Assembly (NCBI GenBank): GCA_036023115.1 | Contig: JAYKKT010000064.1 | Span: 5,811,001 to 5,875,000, forward strand | Length of the DNA: 64,000 bases | Direction of reading: 5' to 3' | Origin: Brasenia schreberi | Taxonomy: Eukaryota > Streptophyta > Magnoliopsida > Nymphaeales > Cabombaceae | In this document: piece by piece, positions 1-12,372 of the stretch | Layout: the number at the start of each line of letters is the position of its first letter | How positions within the stretch are numbered: position 1 is the first letter of the stretch | Translations under genes and position numbers: made by a program | The notes under the pieces: generated by a model | The model's database searches: none | Told to the model about the DNA's origin: nothing | What the model saw: the letters and a program-made list of their open reading frames with translations, nothing else

Positions 1-152
1 CCCTTAACTACATCACAAGATGCACAAATGATGGGATTCAGAATTTACATCAACTAAGAGTGTTCAAAACAAAATAAAACAGCAGCATTTAGAATGATAT
101 GAAACATGAAACAAACAAGTGGATTTAGTGAGGAGCAGCTAAGAGAATCTAC

Positions 153-2087
153 CTTCTCAGTGCCAAGATACTGAACAATGTTTTCATGCTCGAACTGACT
201 TAGGAGAGCAATCTCCTGCAGTTGAGAATTCCAAGGAAGATCAGAATGATAACTTTTCATTTAATGGTACAACATACAGGTTATATGCTCAAGTTATAGA
301 TAACTATTAGTAGCCTGAGATCAAGTCAAAGCAATTATGATGGGAAACGATCAGCAAAGGTCTCTTCATTGACTTACATGTTCAAGTTGACTAAGTTGGT
401 CCTCATTTCCTTGTATCAAGGAGACTTCCTTCACCGCAAAGAAGAACCCATCACTGAAAAATATGTAATTGTCAATATTACAGTGGATAGCATAACCTTA
501 TTTTCTAATTTTTCCAAGCTACAGAAGAGAAATATCACAAGTACATTGACTTTTTTGCCTCCAGGGGGAACCTTGTAGAGAAAGATATGCAATTTTATGA
601 TGCAGCAAAGAAGGATAATCATCAGGCAGTAGGTTAACCGAAACAATTCGAAGTGCGCTGAGGAAATCAAGGTTCAATATTAAAAGCTCATGCGGATACC
701 AACGGCAAGTAATAATTTGAAGGAACTTTGCCAAAACCAACTTTTCCCTTATATCTGCATAGGTTGACCCAAACCAAGTCTTTTCTCAAACAAATTGGTC
801 TTCGGTCAAATCTTTTTCTATCTGCATGGATGACACAAACTATTTTTTAAAATAAATTATAAACGCATACGCTAAAACATCTTGATTTACTTCTCAAGAA
901 ACCAAGCTGAATTCAGCAACTCGTGATTCCAGGACACTATCAATAGATTCAATACACAGCTACTAGCATTCAATGGCTTGACAAAAAAATTAAATGGACC
1001 CTAAACACTACGTAGACGATGACAGCTTCAGTAAATGCCAGCTCCCACAATTAGGAACTACAGTAACTCCTCAACGCATTATCAAATTCAATAACTGAAC
1101 ATTAACAATCAACAAAACATGTCTTGATGCAAAGAAAATATGTACTAACCTGCTGATCCCTTCGTACACTGTCCCGAACGTTCCACTGCCCAGAACGTCT
1201 CCCCGCTGCCACGATCTGATCTCTCGCTTAAGCAGTCCCCCGTTCGGAGATACAAACGTCGACTCCGTCGTTGTCGTGGAGGAGTCATCGTCGCCCGAAG
1301 TGAACAAACAGCCCGAGAAATCCAAGGCGCTGCCCGACACGGCTCCTTCAATTCTCGCTTCTTGTTCTCGACCCTCATCGTACTCATCTTCCTCTTTCTC
1401 CAATTCCTCCCCGCTCTCGAAAAATCCGTGGTTCCGATAGTCTTCCCCTTCGTCCTCGTGAGGGCCAAACGTCTTCAAAATATCCCTCGTCGAGAACCCG
1501 TTATCCATCGGAGTCAGTAGCGACATAGTCGGTAGAAGCGCGACCGCCGGTGGCCGGAAGCCCTTGATCCCGGTCCCGGATGATGCAGTCACAACGTTCC
1601 GCGGAATTACTGTCTCCCTCTCTAGTTGTGAACCCCTAGATGGCCCCGCCGTCTCGCGGACCATCTCCGGCCCCAGCGGACCGCTAATCGGCGGGGAATC
1701 ATCAACACCGAGGAGGCGCGATACCAGGAGTAAATCGGAGGTGGACCGGAACTTCTCCCAAGCTTCCACCGGGATGCCGAAATCCTCGGGGCAGCTGATC
1801 CCAATCTTCGCGTAGACGTCGCCGAATTCGCCGTCGACGATGCGGAAGCTCGTGGCCGACACCTCGAGGGATCGGGACCGGATCGACGGCGCCGAGGAAC
1901 CCTCCGGCGACGAGTCGTAGTGGAAGTTCTTGCTCGCGTTCTGGCGCTGAAGCCTCCGACGGCTTCCCCGGCTGCTCCGGGAGGAGGACGGCGGCGTCGG
2001 CGTGCTGGCCTTGGAGTCGGAGCCTTTTCCCCTATCGCCGACACCGAAGAGACGACAAATCATCAAGGGCGACGGTGATGGCGCCAT
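153..2087 (-). CDS. MEKK1-like MAP kinase kinase kinase, 5' part (gene continues beyond left edge)
   Basis: Three coding exons are visible: 2087-1150, 453-378 and 215-153, with GT-AG junctions in matching phases; the remaining kinase exons lie off the left edge. They give about 359 residues. The N-terminal ~290 residues form a Ser/Arg- and acid-rich regulatory region with blocks typical of plant MEKK1 proteins: an SFRI segment, PEDFGIPVEAWE, and GIKGFRPP. The kinase domain starts near residue 293 (WQRGDVLG). The glycine loop is G300-S-G-T-F-G305, the ATP lysine is in FAVKEV (K321), and the helix-C glutamate is probably E339 in QLEHEIALLSQ. Members of this family phosphorylate MAPKKs in stress, immune and cytokinesis signalling. 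The start at 2087 is the first Met of the long exon, in a GC-rich stretch unlike the spacer. Family assignment is confident; the exact orthologue (MEKK1, 2 or 3) is not. Confidence 0.9.
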
Positions 2088-2263
2088 CCATCATCCTCAG
2101 TACGTCTTCGATACATCAAGAAACAGAAAGAGCAACAAGGGCCACCCGGGGGTCCGTCGCACTGTCACTAAATCCCCAGAGCATCAATCAGGAAAGTCTC
2201 GATTTCTCCCGTCTTTTTTTCCCAAAAGTCAAACGGAGTTTGGCACACCCCAACATGTTTTGA

Positions 2264-5200
2264 CTAATGAACTGACGAACCTTCTCACGAGCTATGGACT
2301 TAGACTTTCACGAGCTACTCGAGATTGGCTTAGATGATAATTCGAACTCAGCTCGATCTTGTCTAGCTTAACATACGAGCGAGTCGAGCTCACAAGCGTT
2401 CAACTCGAGTAGCTAGTGGGTCCTAATCCAGTTTTTACGTGTTATATATATAACATGATTAATCTAACCTAGCGAGTCTTCTCCTCTCTACTCTAGACCT
2501 GTTTGGTTCCACCAAAGCCTGGAACCAAAACCGAACCAGCCCCATCCGGTTTGGTTTTGGACGAGTTCCAGTTTGTCGTATGTGAAAAGTAGGAGAAATT
2601 TTAAACCAGAACCTTGGAACCAGAGTTTTTTTACCGTCACTTCCAATTAGGATATTTTATTTTAACGCGGCAACTTTATTGTCGCGTAGCCGATATCTTC
2701 GAGTGACCGACGCAGAAAAGGGAACATTCTTCTCTGTTTAAAAGACGGAAATACCCTTTCCGAAGGAACTACTTGCCTACGCAGTCCACCAGCACTCTTC
2801 GGTCCGGCGGGCCACCAGTTCTCAGCTCATTCATGTTCTGTTCGTTACCTTAATTAAGTTGAACATGAACTACGATGGTGAGTGACCATAGATCATTTTA
2901 TAGGTCAAATGTACATCATATTGCTCTAAGCAACACAAGGATACTATTTTGACGAGCTAAAGCAAACAAAGACACGAGTTCATACAAGCTCAAACATATA
3001 TATATAAGCCGAATCTAGCACGCATGCTCCTCCTGGGAGTCGAACTCCCCACCACCACCAGCAGCACCAAGGCACGCTGCCGTCCAGCTTCCACTCTGGG
3101 TGCTCACTAGTGTCTCCTCTAATTTATGTCAGGAAATCGGCGCAATCGTCTTTCAATCATATTGAGAGGTTAGATGTCAAACCTTTTCTTCGTTGATAGT
3201 AACGCATTCCGAGTAAAACCACTAATCAAGTTGAGTTTGGATGACTTTTTAAAAATTGATCTTCACCATATAAATGCAAAACTTTCATCAAAAACCTAAA
3301 GAAAAGAAAAACGACTGTTTTATTTGTCGGTATGCTGGGATTAGGAAAGAACCCACAAATACAACTACAAAAGAAAGCAAAGAATTACAATCAATCAGGT
3401 TCTTTATTTTTCCAAGATCTGTATTTTAATGATCAAGCTCGTTGAGGAAGATTTACTTACTTGACCATGAAAAAGAACACATCATTGGGTTCCATTAAGG
3501 GATATATTATTCGATTAATGAGGAATAAAGAAATAACCATCGCATTTTATTGCAGTTGGAAGAAGGTTGTTGACTCAATGGATGAAAGCATGTATATAGA
3601 GGCATTTACTCTAATGGAGGAGAAGTGAAAAATTATCAATTGTACTTTCTTACGTTAAGAAATAGTAGTTGGGCCCATATAAAGAGAAGATTATCTTCAT
3701 AGGCAGAAAAGGTGGTGCATTGCGATACTCATACAACTAACTAATAAGCGAGTATGCTTGTTTTCACATATGTACGTCACTTTTTTTGAACTCTTGTATT
3801 GCTTATAGTGTGTTGGTCAACAAGGTTGAGAGTATACATGCATTGTTAAAAGAATTTCTCAATAATTTTATTAGATGGTTTGATATGATATGAACACAAC
3901 TCCACTCGTTGATACAATTGAAGGTCACACAATTAAAGAAGTCTTTTTAGAAATCACAAATCGTTATTATGCATTATATTGATTATACACAAAAGATGAT
4001 AAGAAATTTGAAGATAAAAGTGTCACGATATGGACTTTATTTAATTGTCAAAAGTTGAGTTATATGAAAATAACAAGTATTGCTTCCCATTCATATTGAT
4101 GTATAATGTAGCGGTCACATAGATTATTGTATCCTCAAGAGATCAATATTTTTTTCAAGAGCGAAGACTCTCCAACTTTTTTAATTGATACGTTTTAGAA
4201 GAAGCTTGACATCAAGGTACAAAGACCTTCCACATTTGAGTGTCAAGATAAGGACTAAAGAAAGATAGCTAAAATGCATAACATTGTTCACCAACTATTA
4301 ACTCATTATAATATAAAAAAATAGAGTATGTTGGTTGACTTGTTAGATGAGCATCTATCTTTATCACATTATACTAGAAGAGTCACCTCTTCAGCATCTT
4401 AAAGAAGACGAACATTCTAACGTATCTACTAAGAGGTAGTTGTCTTCATGGGAGTATGAAAAGAAAAGTGTTACTATAGAAAAGATGGGTAGGAGCCAAA
4501 AAAAAGGGGCATGACCAAGTGCGTAGAGTGTCTCTTAAATGTAGTATTTATTCTTCAGGTCATTTTGACCCTATATGTGATATTGCATAGGATTTAATTA
4601 CTTCATGTATTGATACATATCATGATAAAAAGACTACCAAAAGGTTAGATTTAAGATGCAAATACTTTTGTTTATGAGCTCATTTGTTGATAGATGGGTA
4701 AATGTCCTTCAAAATGGTGGCACATTATTGGAGAGCTTTTAGGAGAGAGTGAAGCATTATGGCTTGAAGCTCGTACATCTTGTTTTAAGGAGGTCATATG
4801 ATATCGAGATATATATTTTACAGTCTTTATAGAGGAGAGAGGTGTCAGAGTTATTCTTTGATGCATTGCATATTGGGAGGATAGTTAGTGTCCTTCCAAA
4901 TACTCAATGTTGATCGCTGACATCTGTTGGGTCATAGCTACTATGTGGGACATTGCATCAGTACAATTCTCAATTGAGTCGATAACATTCCTTCCATTAT
5001 TAATAGATGATGGACAATTATTTATACAACATGTGTAGTATATATGTTATGATGAATCGGCACAAGATTTTTTGGTAGTAATTTAGTTGTATTTTCTTGT
5101 TTGCATTGAGGTATATTGTTTTGTGTTTGATTATTTATTTTGTTTAAATTTTCTGTGGATACATATTATAGATGGATCCCTGATGCCACCTATATTTCTA

Positions 5201-8200
5201 TCTTCACAATGCTATAAACATGATAGTGTTATTGATTGTGATTTACCTTTCTGTATGCGTATTTCATATTATATCTTGAATTAAGAGGGTTAAACAATGA
5301 TAATGTATAAATGTGAATGATGATGTTTTTTCTATGTTTCGATCGTATATAGTGATTACCTACTTGCTTATACTAATTCCACAAACTTTCTTATTTGCTT
5401 AATTGTATAATGATTTTATTTAAATTTCTCAACATGTAATGAAAGGGGTACCACAATCGTTCAATATATATATATATATATAGTGAGAAAGAGATATCAA
5501 GAATCAAAATAGATGAAGAAAAGTAAATATCTACCTATTCACATACAACATACAATACTCATACATTCACTTAGTTACATTTACAACATGAAATAGACAC
5601 ATTTATTCTTTATCATAATTAGACATATAGTCAGTCATCATTTTGTATACTCTCTCGCAACAATCATCAAGGAGGTCTGTTATATCATGATGTAACAGTA
5701 ATAGACACAAGTATTGTCTGATTATCCGAATCACAAGTCTCATTGTCTGCAAGATATCAACAAGACAGTAGAGCAAAAGCAACAGACAAAGTGTAGAATA
5801 AAGAACAAATAAAATATTAATACATTTCTTGATCTACCGTCTGTTTGTGATGTTGAAGTGTGACTCCTTGATGCAGGATGGAGGTGTCCATATTGACGCA
5901 CAAAATCTCTTAATAAAAATGGATGTGTTCATGTAACATACTAACTCATATATGAATTATTATATTTCTAAGGTGTTGTAGTCCAATGCAATGTGAGCTA
6001 TGTGAATGTCACTATGCATCTTGTGGATGGTACTCCACCTTATAGGCATGTGGTTTTGCTAGCTTATGTACTACAATGGGTCTTAATGATTCAATCAGGA
6101 TATGTTGATAATAACCAAATTAACAAGAAACTCGTTTGGCAAATAAGGCTCTAAGATATCCTAACATTGAATGCATCCATGATATAGGGACAATCAATAG
6201 GTGCCGTTCATGTATTTATTCTAACAAATAGATTGTTAAGTGATGAGAAAAAAGATGCATCAAATAATATCATTGTACATAGTAATGTTTATTGTATAAC
6301 ATAAATAACAATCGAATACCCTCATGAGCCTGCATCGAGTCTAACTGCTCATGATATGAAGCAAGACGATCAAAAGAACGATCCATATGAGTGATATTGT
6401 GTTACATGTAACTAGTTTCAACAATCTATACATATAAAAAAATACAATATTTGTTACTAACATATCTAAGATATTTTACTTATAATTGACAAAATGAATT
6501 ATTTGCTCCTGTGAAATTGTATATATAATGTGCCCTACAAAACTAAAGAGTAATTCCAAGATTGGAAGAAGGACATCATCATCACCCTCTTCGGGTTCCT
6601 CGTCGGTATGAAGCTTTAATAGTCTGGCTTCATCATGGTATCCTTAGAAACTATCGAATAATCCATCTATAATTGTAGCTACATTTTTGAATGATCCACA
6701 TGTGATGACTCCATGTGCCCCTCTTATATTATCGCCACAACTGTCTACTATATATTAACCCAAAGTTATTTTGCCTTCTCAATAATATCGTAATAATAAG
6801 ATCTTCTACTTGTCCGCTTGCATAGAGTACATCATCACCTCTCTGATCCATTTCTACTACAAAAGTGAAAACTCGTAGTTTAATTTGAAAATATAAGAAA
6901 ACAATTAACTGTATTACATAAACAACATAGTAAGAGATGTGACCTCAATGCTATCACTAGAATATATGGTCGCGGTCAAGGCACACCAATGCATGCAATG
7001 TAATGCACCCCTATCGCATTCATGGAAGCATAGAAATGCGACTTGGGCATGTTCATGGAATTCTGAGAAACACACTTCATGCATGTGAGATCATAACCGC
7101 CAAACGTGTCCCAATTGCAGTGCTAACCACATGACATTGTGTCCGTTTCCGGACCACTAACACCTCCATTTCGTTAGTGAAACGAAAATGCTCAATTTTT
7201 TAATCACACAATACTTACCAATCTCAATTTGAAGACTGATTCAAGCATGATGATTAACAATGAATGCGAGAACAATCCTTTAATATTGATCCGAGCACGA
7301 TTCTTAAAGAAAGAATAAAAGCTCGATGGAAAAGAAATTGAAGAATGATTCAATTACTTTTCAAGAATGATGAAATCGTAATGGACACGATGAAATCATA
7401 ATGAAGATTATGAAATCACAATGGAGAATCTTCAATGAAAAAGAGTTGAAGAAGATAGATACATATTGAATGGTGGAGTTGATGGAAGTGAAGAAGAGAG
7501 AATAATTGCGAAGAGTAATTTTGAAAAAATCGGATGAAAGAGTGTATGTTTAATAAAAAGGGGTGTATGAATAGCAATACCCGATAAATAAGTGTGGCAA
7601 ATAGGGTAGGTAGGGGCTCCACCCATCCCAGCCCGTTACCAAATTTTTGCTTATACACCCCATCCTGCAGGTGTCCAACTCTAAGCCTTGCACCCGCTCT
7701 GCAAACATCCCATTTCAACCGCCTTGCCTTGCACCCGCCCGGATAAAGGAACACAAAAATAAGCTAAGTGAATAATGTAGAAATGATTCTAAAGAAATAA
7801 AGGGACTTTATGACAAAAAAAAGAATGGTAAACATACTTAGAGGGGATAATTGTCTATCATTTGCCTTAAAGAATATAGTGTGTGTATGTGCATGAGCAT
7901 GTACATAGGCTAATGTGTACATGTATATCTCACATACTACAAAAGATGACAAGGTTTCAAATAAAATAAGTAAAAAAAAATAGCAAAAACAATGCGTGTA
8001 GAGGAAATTGGAAGTAAGTGTTGATGAAATGCATACGTGATAGTAATGTATTTTGATGCCAATTAATCGACATAAGATTGATCTATAATAGGTCATGCAA
8101 AGAATGATTCGAAAAAGTAAAAACTTCTCCCAATACAAGCCTTGCAAGATAGATATAGAAGAATATCCAACAAAATAACCTTGAACATAAGCTAGACAGA

Positions 8201-9300
8201 TGGTTTAGAAGTTGAGAGAGTGGAGGAAGAGAAAGAAGTCATAAGCAAAATATGTTTAAAATGGTATTTATAAATGAAAAATGATTACACAAATCATCCT
8301 TGTCTATGCAAAAGGAACTTGATGATAGAAATCATGAACAAGATAAGCTCATGATTATTTTCCTTTTTGTTATGTGAGATCAAGACTCAAAACTTGAAGG
8401 TGTTGATCGTGGCATGAGATAGCATTTTCTCCCATCCTTACTTTTCCTATATATGTGAGTAAAAATTTAACAAGCAGCATTTAATTCCTTCATCACAATT
8501 CACACAGGATTGAATAGCTGACTATGAGTGGAATAGCCAAAAAATAAAATGCACACAAATGATCCTATTTTCTTGTTTTGAAAATTATCACATAAATAAC
8601 ATGTTTCAAAGCCAGTGGAGCCATAAGCTTATACCTTGATTAATGAAACGATGCCTTAAACCATACTAAGAAAATGACTCGGGCTATTCCACTCAAATTC
8701 AGCAACAACACATGGAATATAGAACCATATAATAAAGCTAATGGTAGGTTCTGACAAACACACAGCAACAACACATGCTCAAATGTCGCCATAAACACAC
8801 ACATCAAAATATATGTGTGTGTGCACCCACATGCAGATATTCAATAGCCAACTTCGTTGCCTGATTTGGTAATGGTGCAAACCCACATGTTCTGATAGGT
8901 TACATTGCAATATAGCTAGGCAGTGAAGGACTTTTCATAAATTGGTTATGATTCTAATTAAAAATTTCAAGTAATTTGACATAATAGCCAAAAAAAATTG
9001 AAGTAGTTTGACAAGATTTGATAGTTCAAATGTCGTAAATATCCTTGACAGAAGAAGACAACGCTTTAGAGATGGTTACTCCAAAGACAATATACTTTAT
9101 CAAAAAGGACAAGATGTCTAATGATCATTACTACAATAATACCTAACAAAAAGACACAGAAATTTTCTCAGTTTAAGAAGATTGAAAACTCTCTTCATAG
9201 CAACAATAGATTAAGCAACGGTTACCCATCAGTTCATGTTTATAAAACCAAGGTATTTTGTAGACAGAGAATCAGAGATACTAACCAAACCTGCAAGTTT
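2264..9300. other. AT-rich spacer without recognisable gene
   Basis: I find no credible coding exon here on either strand; the open frames are short and match no family I know. About 2480-2640 is rich in the motif GGTTC/GAACC, like pieces at 10.9-11.1, 53.5-53.7, 56.0-56.2 and 60.9-61.1 kb, and may be the worn end of a DNA transposon. A TA repeat lies at 5464-5481. A block at 7590-7745 is locally GC-rich (runs of CCC and GGG) and resembles the GC-rich terminus at 10.6-10.8 kb. The rest looks like old decayed transposon DNA. Confidence 0.5.
3010..3110 (-). repeat. Possible tRNA-derived SINE head
   Basis: Read on the minus strand this holds GGAGTTCGACTCCCA, a tRNA T-arm (box B) match, preceded by a weaker box-A-like AGCTGGACGGCAGCG. 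The same box-B block occurs in the two SINE-like pieces at 55.3 and 55.9 kb. No poly(A) end or target duplication is clear here, so this may be a fragment or a coincidental match. Confidence 0.3.
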
Positions 9301-9308
9301 TTGCAAAC

Positions 9309-9372
9309 AACAACAACTAAGCCTTTTCTCATACTAGACGGGGTCGGCTACATGGATTTTTGTTTCCACAAA
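9309..9372 (-). mobile_element. RTE LINE 3'-tail fragment
   Basis: The plus strand reads CAACAACAACTAAGCC and onward, which is the reverse complement of the 3' end shared by all LINE copies in this window (CCGACCCC..TAGTATG..AAAAGGCTTAGTTGTTG). Only about 64 bp remain, so this is an extreme 5' truncation. It lies about 50 bp from, and opposite in direction to, the LINE at 9422. Confidence 0.7.
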
Positions 9373-9421
9373 GACGACTTTTCTCTAAAAAAATTCTTGG
9401 AGCATTGTAGATGCACTAGAT

Positions 9422-10472
9422 AGGGTACCGAGGGAGGTTCTTTGGAGAACTTTGGAAAAAAGAGGTATCCCTTTGACATATATTAACCTTATAGGAGACA
9501 TGTATGATGGTACAAAACATGTGTGAGGACTCATGAAGGAACGACGGACTTCTTTGAAGTTAATATTGGGTTACATCAATGATCAACTTTAAGTCCATAC
9601 TTATTTATAATGGTGATAGATGAGTTAACAAAACATATTCAAGATGAAATACCTTGGTGTATGTTATTTGCAGATGACATTGTATTAGTGGAGGAGTCTA
9701 AGGAAAAAGTTAATAGAAAATTGGAACTATGGAGAGAAACATTAGAAAGCAAAGGCCTCCGACTTAGTAGAATAAAGACAGAATATATGGAATGTAAGTT
9801 TGATCATTTAGTTACTTCAGAGGACATAGAAATTAAAATTGGCACACATTGCATTCCCCAAAAGGAAAGTTTTAAATACCTAGGGTCAATTTTTCAGAGT
9901 GATGGAAGAATTGATGGAGATGTTACACATAGAATTAATGATGGTTGGTTAAAATGGAGAGGAGCATCAGGTATTCTTTGTGATAAGAAGATACCATTAA
10001 AATTAAAAGGTAAATATTATAGAGCAACAATTAGGCCTGCCATGTTTTATGGTTCTGAGTGTTGGCAGTTAATCATCAACATTTACAAAAGATGTCTGTG
10101 ACAGAAATGAAGATGTTGAGATGGATGAGTGGTCATACAAGGAAAGACCGTATACATAATGAGGTTATTAGAAACAAATTAGGAGTGGCACCAATAGAGG
10201 ATAAAATGAGAGAACATCGTTTAAGATGGTTTGGACATATAGAAAGAAGATCAAAAGAAGAACCGGTAAGAAGGTTAGAAAAACTAAATTTGGAAAATAT
10301 TAAAAGAGGTAGAGGACGACCACAAAAGTGTTGGAAAGAAACTATAAAGAATGATCTAACTTATTGAGTGTTAACTACTAACATGGCACACGATAGGGAT
10401 CTTTGGAAACAAAGAATCCATGTAGCCGACCCCGTCTAGTATGAGAAAAGGCTTAGTTGTTGTTGTTGTTGT
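9422..10472 (+). mobile_element. 5'-truncated RTE-type LINE with intact target-site duplication
   Basis: A 1.05-kb insertion bounded by a perfect 18-bp direct repeat, ATTGTAGATGCACTAGAT, at 9404-9421 and 10473-10490. It keeps the end of the reverse transcriptase. MLFADDIVLVEESKEKVNRK near 9661 holds the FADD catalytic motif and is followed by FKYLGS and the conserved C-terminal block (MLRWMSGHTRKDRIHNEVIR..RLRWFGHIERR). The element ends in GCTTAG and TTG repeats. Frameshifts and stops near 9540-9600 and 10080 make it inactive. The variable 5' end with a perfect duplication is the mark of target-primed reverse transcription. Confidence 0.93.
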
Positions 10473-10589
10473 ATTGTAGATGCACTAGATGACGAGCTCC
10501 CTTCTTTAGCGAACGACAGAGACACTGACGGACTTTCCCTATTCAATTTGAGGTTGCACTAGGCTTCATTTGAAAACCCAAACCTTATT

Positions 10590-10777
10590 AGGTAATATAT
10601 GGTATGGGTCGGGGCAACATAGGTATACCTCAAACCCGCTGTCATCCCACCCTGTATCACTTTCTACTTTGCCCCGCCCCATCCTGCCCCGAGGCAGGTT
10701 TGAGAACCGAAAACCCGCCCCATACGGGGCGGGTCAGAGCGAATACCCACAGGGCATGTCCCAATTGCCATCTCTAG
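10590..10777 (-). repeat. GC-rich terminus resembling a hAT-type element end
   Basis: Read on the minus strand it begins TAGAGATGGCAATTGGG and continues through GACCCGCCCC..GGGGCGGGTT palindromic runs. TAG-GATGGCAA followed by GGGC-rich subterminal repeats is common at ends of plant hAT elements. The block at 7590-7745 could be the other end, which would place the LINE at 9422-10472 inside this element. I could not establish an 8-bp duplication, so the pairing is only a suggestion. Confidence 0.35.
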
Positions 10778-10799
10778 TGGCAAACCATTATAGTTGGTA

Positions 10800-12372
10800 A
10801 TATTTAAATTATTTATTTATTTTAAATAATATAAATAAGTTGAAAAGACATAATATCTAAAAGCTTTAATTTTTAATTGATAGCAACTTGTTGACCAGTA
10901 GTGAATGAGCAGCCGACTTCATTCGATCTTTTTTTATTTTTAATAGACGGTTCCAGTTTTGACCTGGAACTGCAGGCATGGAACCGCAACCAGAACCAAC
11001 ACAGAGACGGCTCTGTGGTTCATGGTTCCAAGTGAACCGTGACCAGCACTGTTCCGGTTTTACCCGGAACCGGCCATGTCTAATGAGGGTGTTATCTTAG
11101 CGGCAATGCTTCTACTGCTAGAGTGGCACTCATGAGGGGTCATCCCCTTTGCACAGAGCTCATGATGCCCACACTCTGCCCTAGCCAGAGGCCTTACTTC
11201 ACAGCGCAACGCAATAGAAATAAGCCCCTGCCCATCTGCATAGCATAAGAATATGCACGAAAACAATTAAAAATCAGCATAGTTGTGAGTTTTCACAATG
11301 TTCTTCAGCATGTTAACTATTTTAATACAATAAGCAAATCAATTACAGATGGAATACAATTGGTTAGAGCTCATACCCGTCTTAATCAATTACTTTAAGC
11401 TTCTATATACATCACAGAAACGCTTTTCAATTGGATAGATCATGGAACAAACCATTGGATGGTACGCAAACTTTTCCGGTGATCCTTTATCAAGTTGAAA
11501 TTTGCAGTCACATAATTTACCACAGCGAGAAATTTGTGTGCATCAAATAAATGATTGATTTGATGCTCAAAATAGAAAAACTCGATACCTCAACTCAACG
11601 GCCACAGTGTGCAAGACCAGTTTATTTTGTTAAAAAAGTTGGACCTTTCTTTGAACTTCTAAAAGATTATATAACTGTTTGCATTCTCCTGCAACAATCT
11701 GCGTAAGGCCGTGACTTCCCTCGTATGAGATGAATAAAAGATTCCAAAGCAACAACTTTAATCAACCAAGATGAAAAAACTGTGCAGGAGCATTTCCATT
11801 AACTTCAACCCATGAGTAAAAAACACAAAAAACAAGGGAATCAAATGCATGAAAAGCAATTTCTATTAAATGAGGCTTATGACCAAAAATGTATACAGGA
11901 CGCCAATGAAACCACCTGAAACTAGGTGCAAGGGACTTCTTGAAAGACTGGAACTATTCTACGACATAACATGCGTTAACCAAACTAATGGGTTATGACT
12001 AGTCACTCGTGTTATCAAGCATCGACTATACAGATGTGGAAGGGTATGTTACAAACCCAATGGGGGCATCCATGGCACAAGGGACAGTAATAGATGTAGA
12101 TTGCACGCTGGGATAAAAGTGCACACAGTAAGTATCCAAATCTTGCTGTCTACTTCAGGAATGAGGACTCAATGGCAACAGGTTAATGAAGTACCTCACA
12201 TGCAGCCGGCAATTCCAACAACCCGAGCCACACCAGCTTCACGCCCCAGAGACATGTCATCGGGTTAGTGATTTGTGACATGATAATCCTACTTTATGGT
12301 ACAACGCAGACGTTCTGCAAACTGCTGATTACCAAGCAAGTGGTGCCAAAAGACCCAGCACAGACCAGCTAA
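10800..12372. other. Spacer and 3' flank of MED13
   Basis: No coding exon is visible. 10920-11080 contains GAACC/GGTTC-rich sequence ending CCGGAACCGGCCATGTC, probably the end of an old DNA transposon. The stretch nearest 12372 should hold the MED13 3' untranslated region (minus strand); I could not identify a clear polyadenylation signal. Confidence 0.45.

Noticed and set aside
4672..5284. Possible decayed transposase in the left spacer
   Set aside because: Fragments with WW and acidic residues suggested a hAT C-terminus, but no motif order or boundary could be supported.
6950..7140. Possible Harbinger-type nuclease on the minus strand
   Set aside because: A short Gly/Ile/His stretch hinted at it, but the catalytic motif and flanking context are absent.
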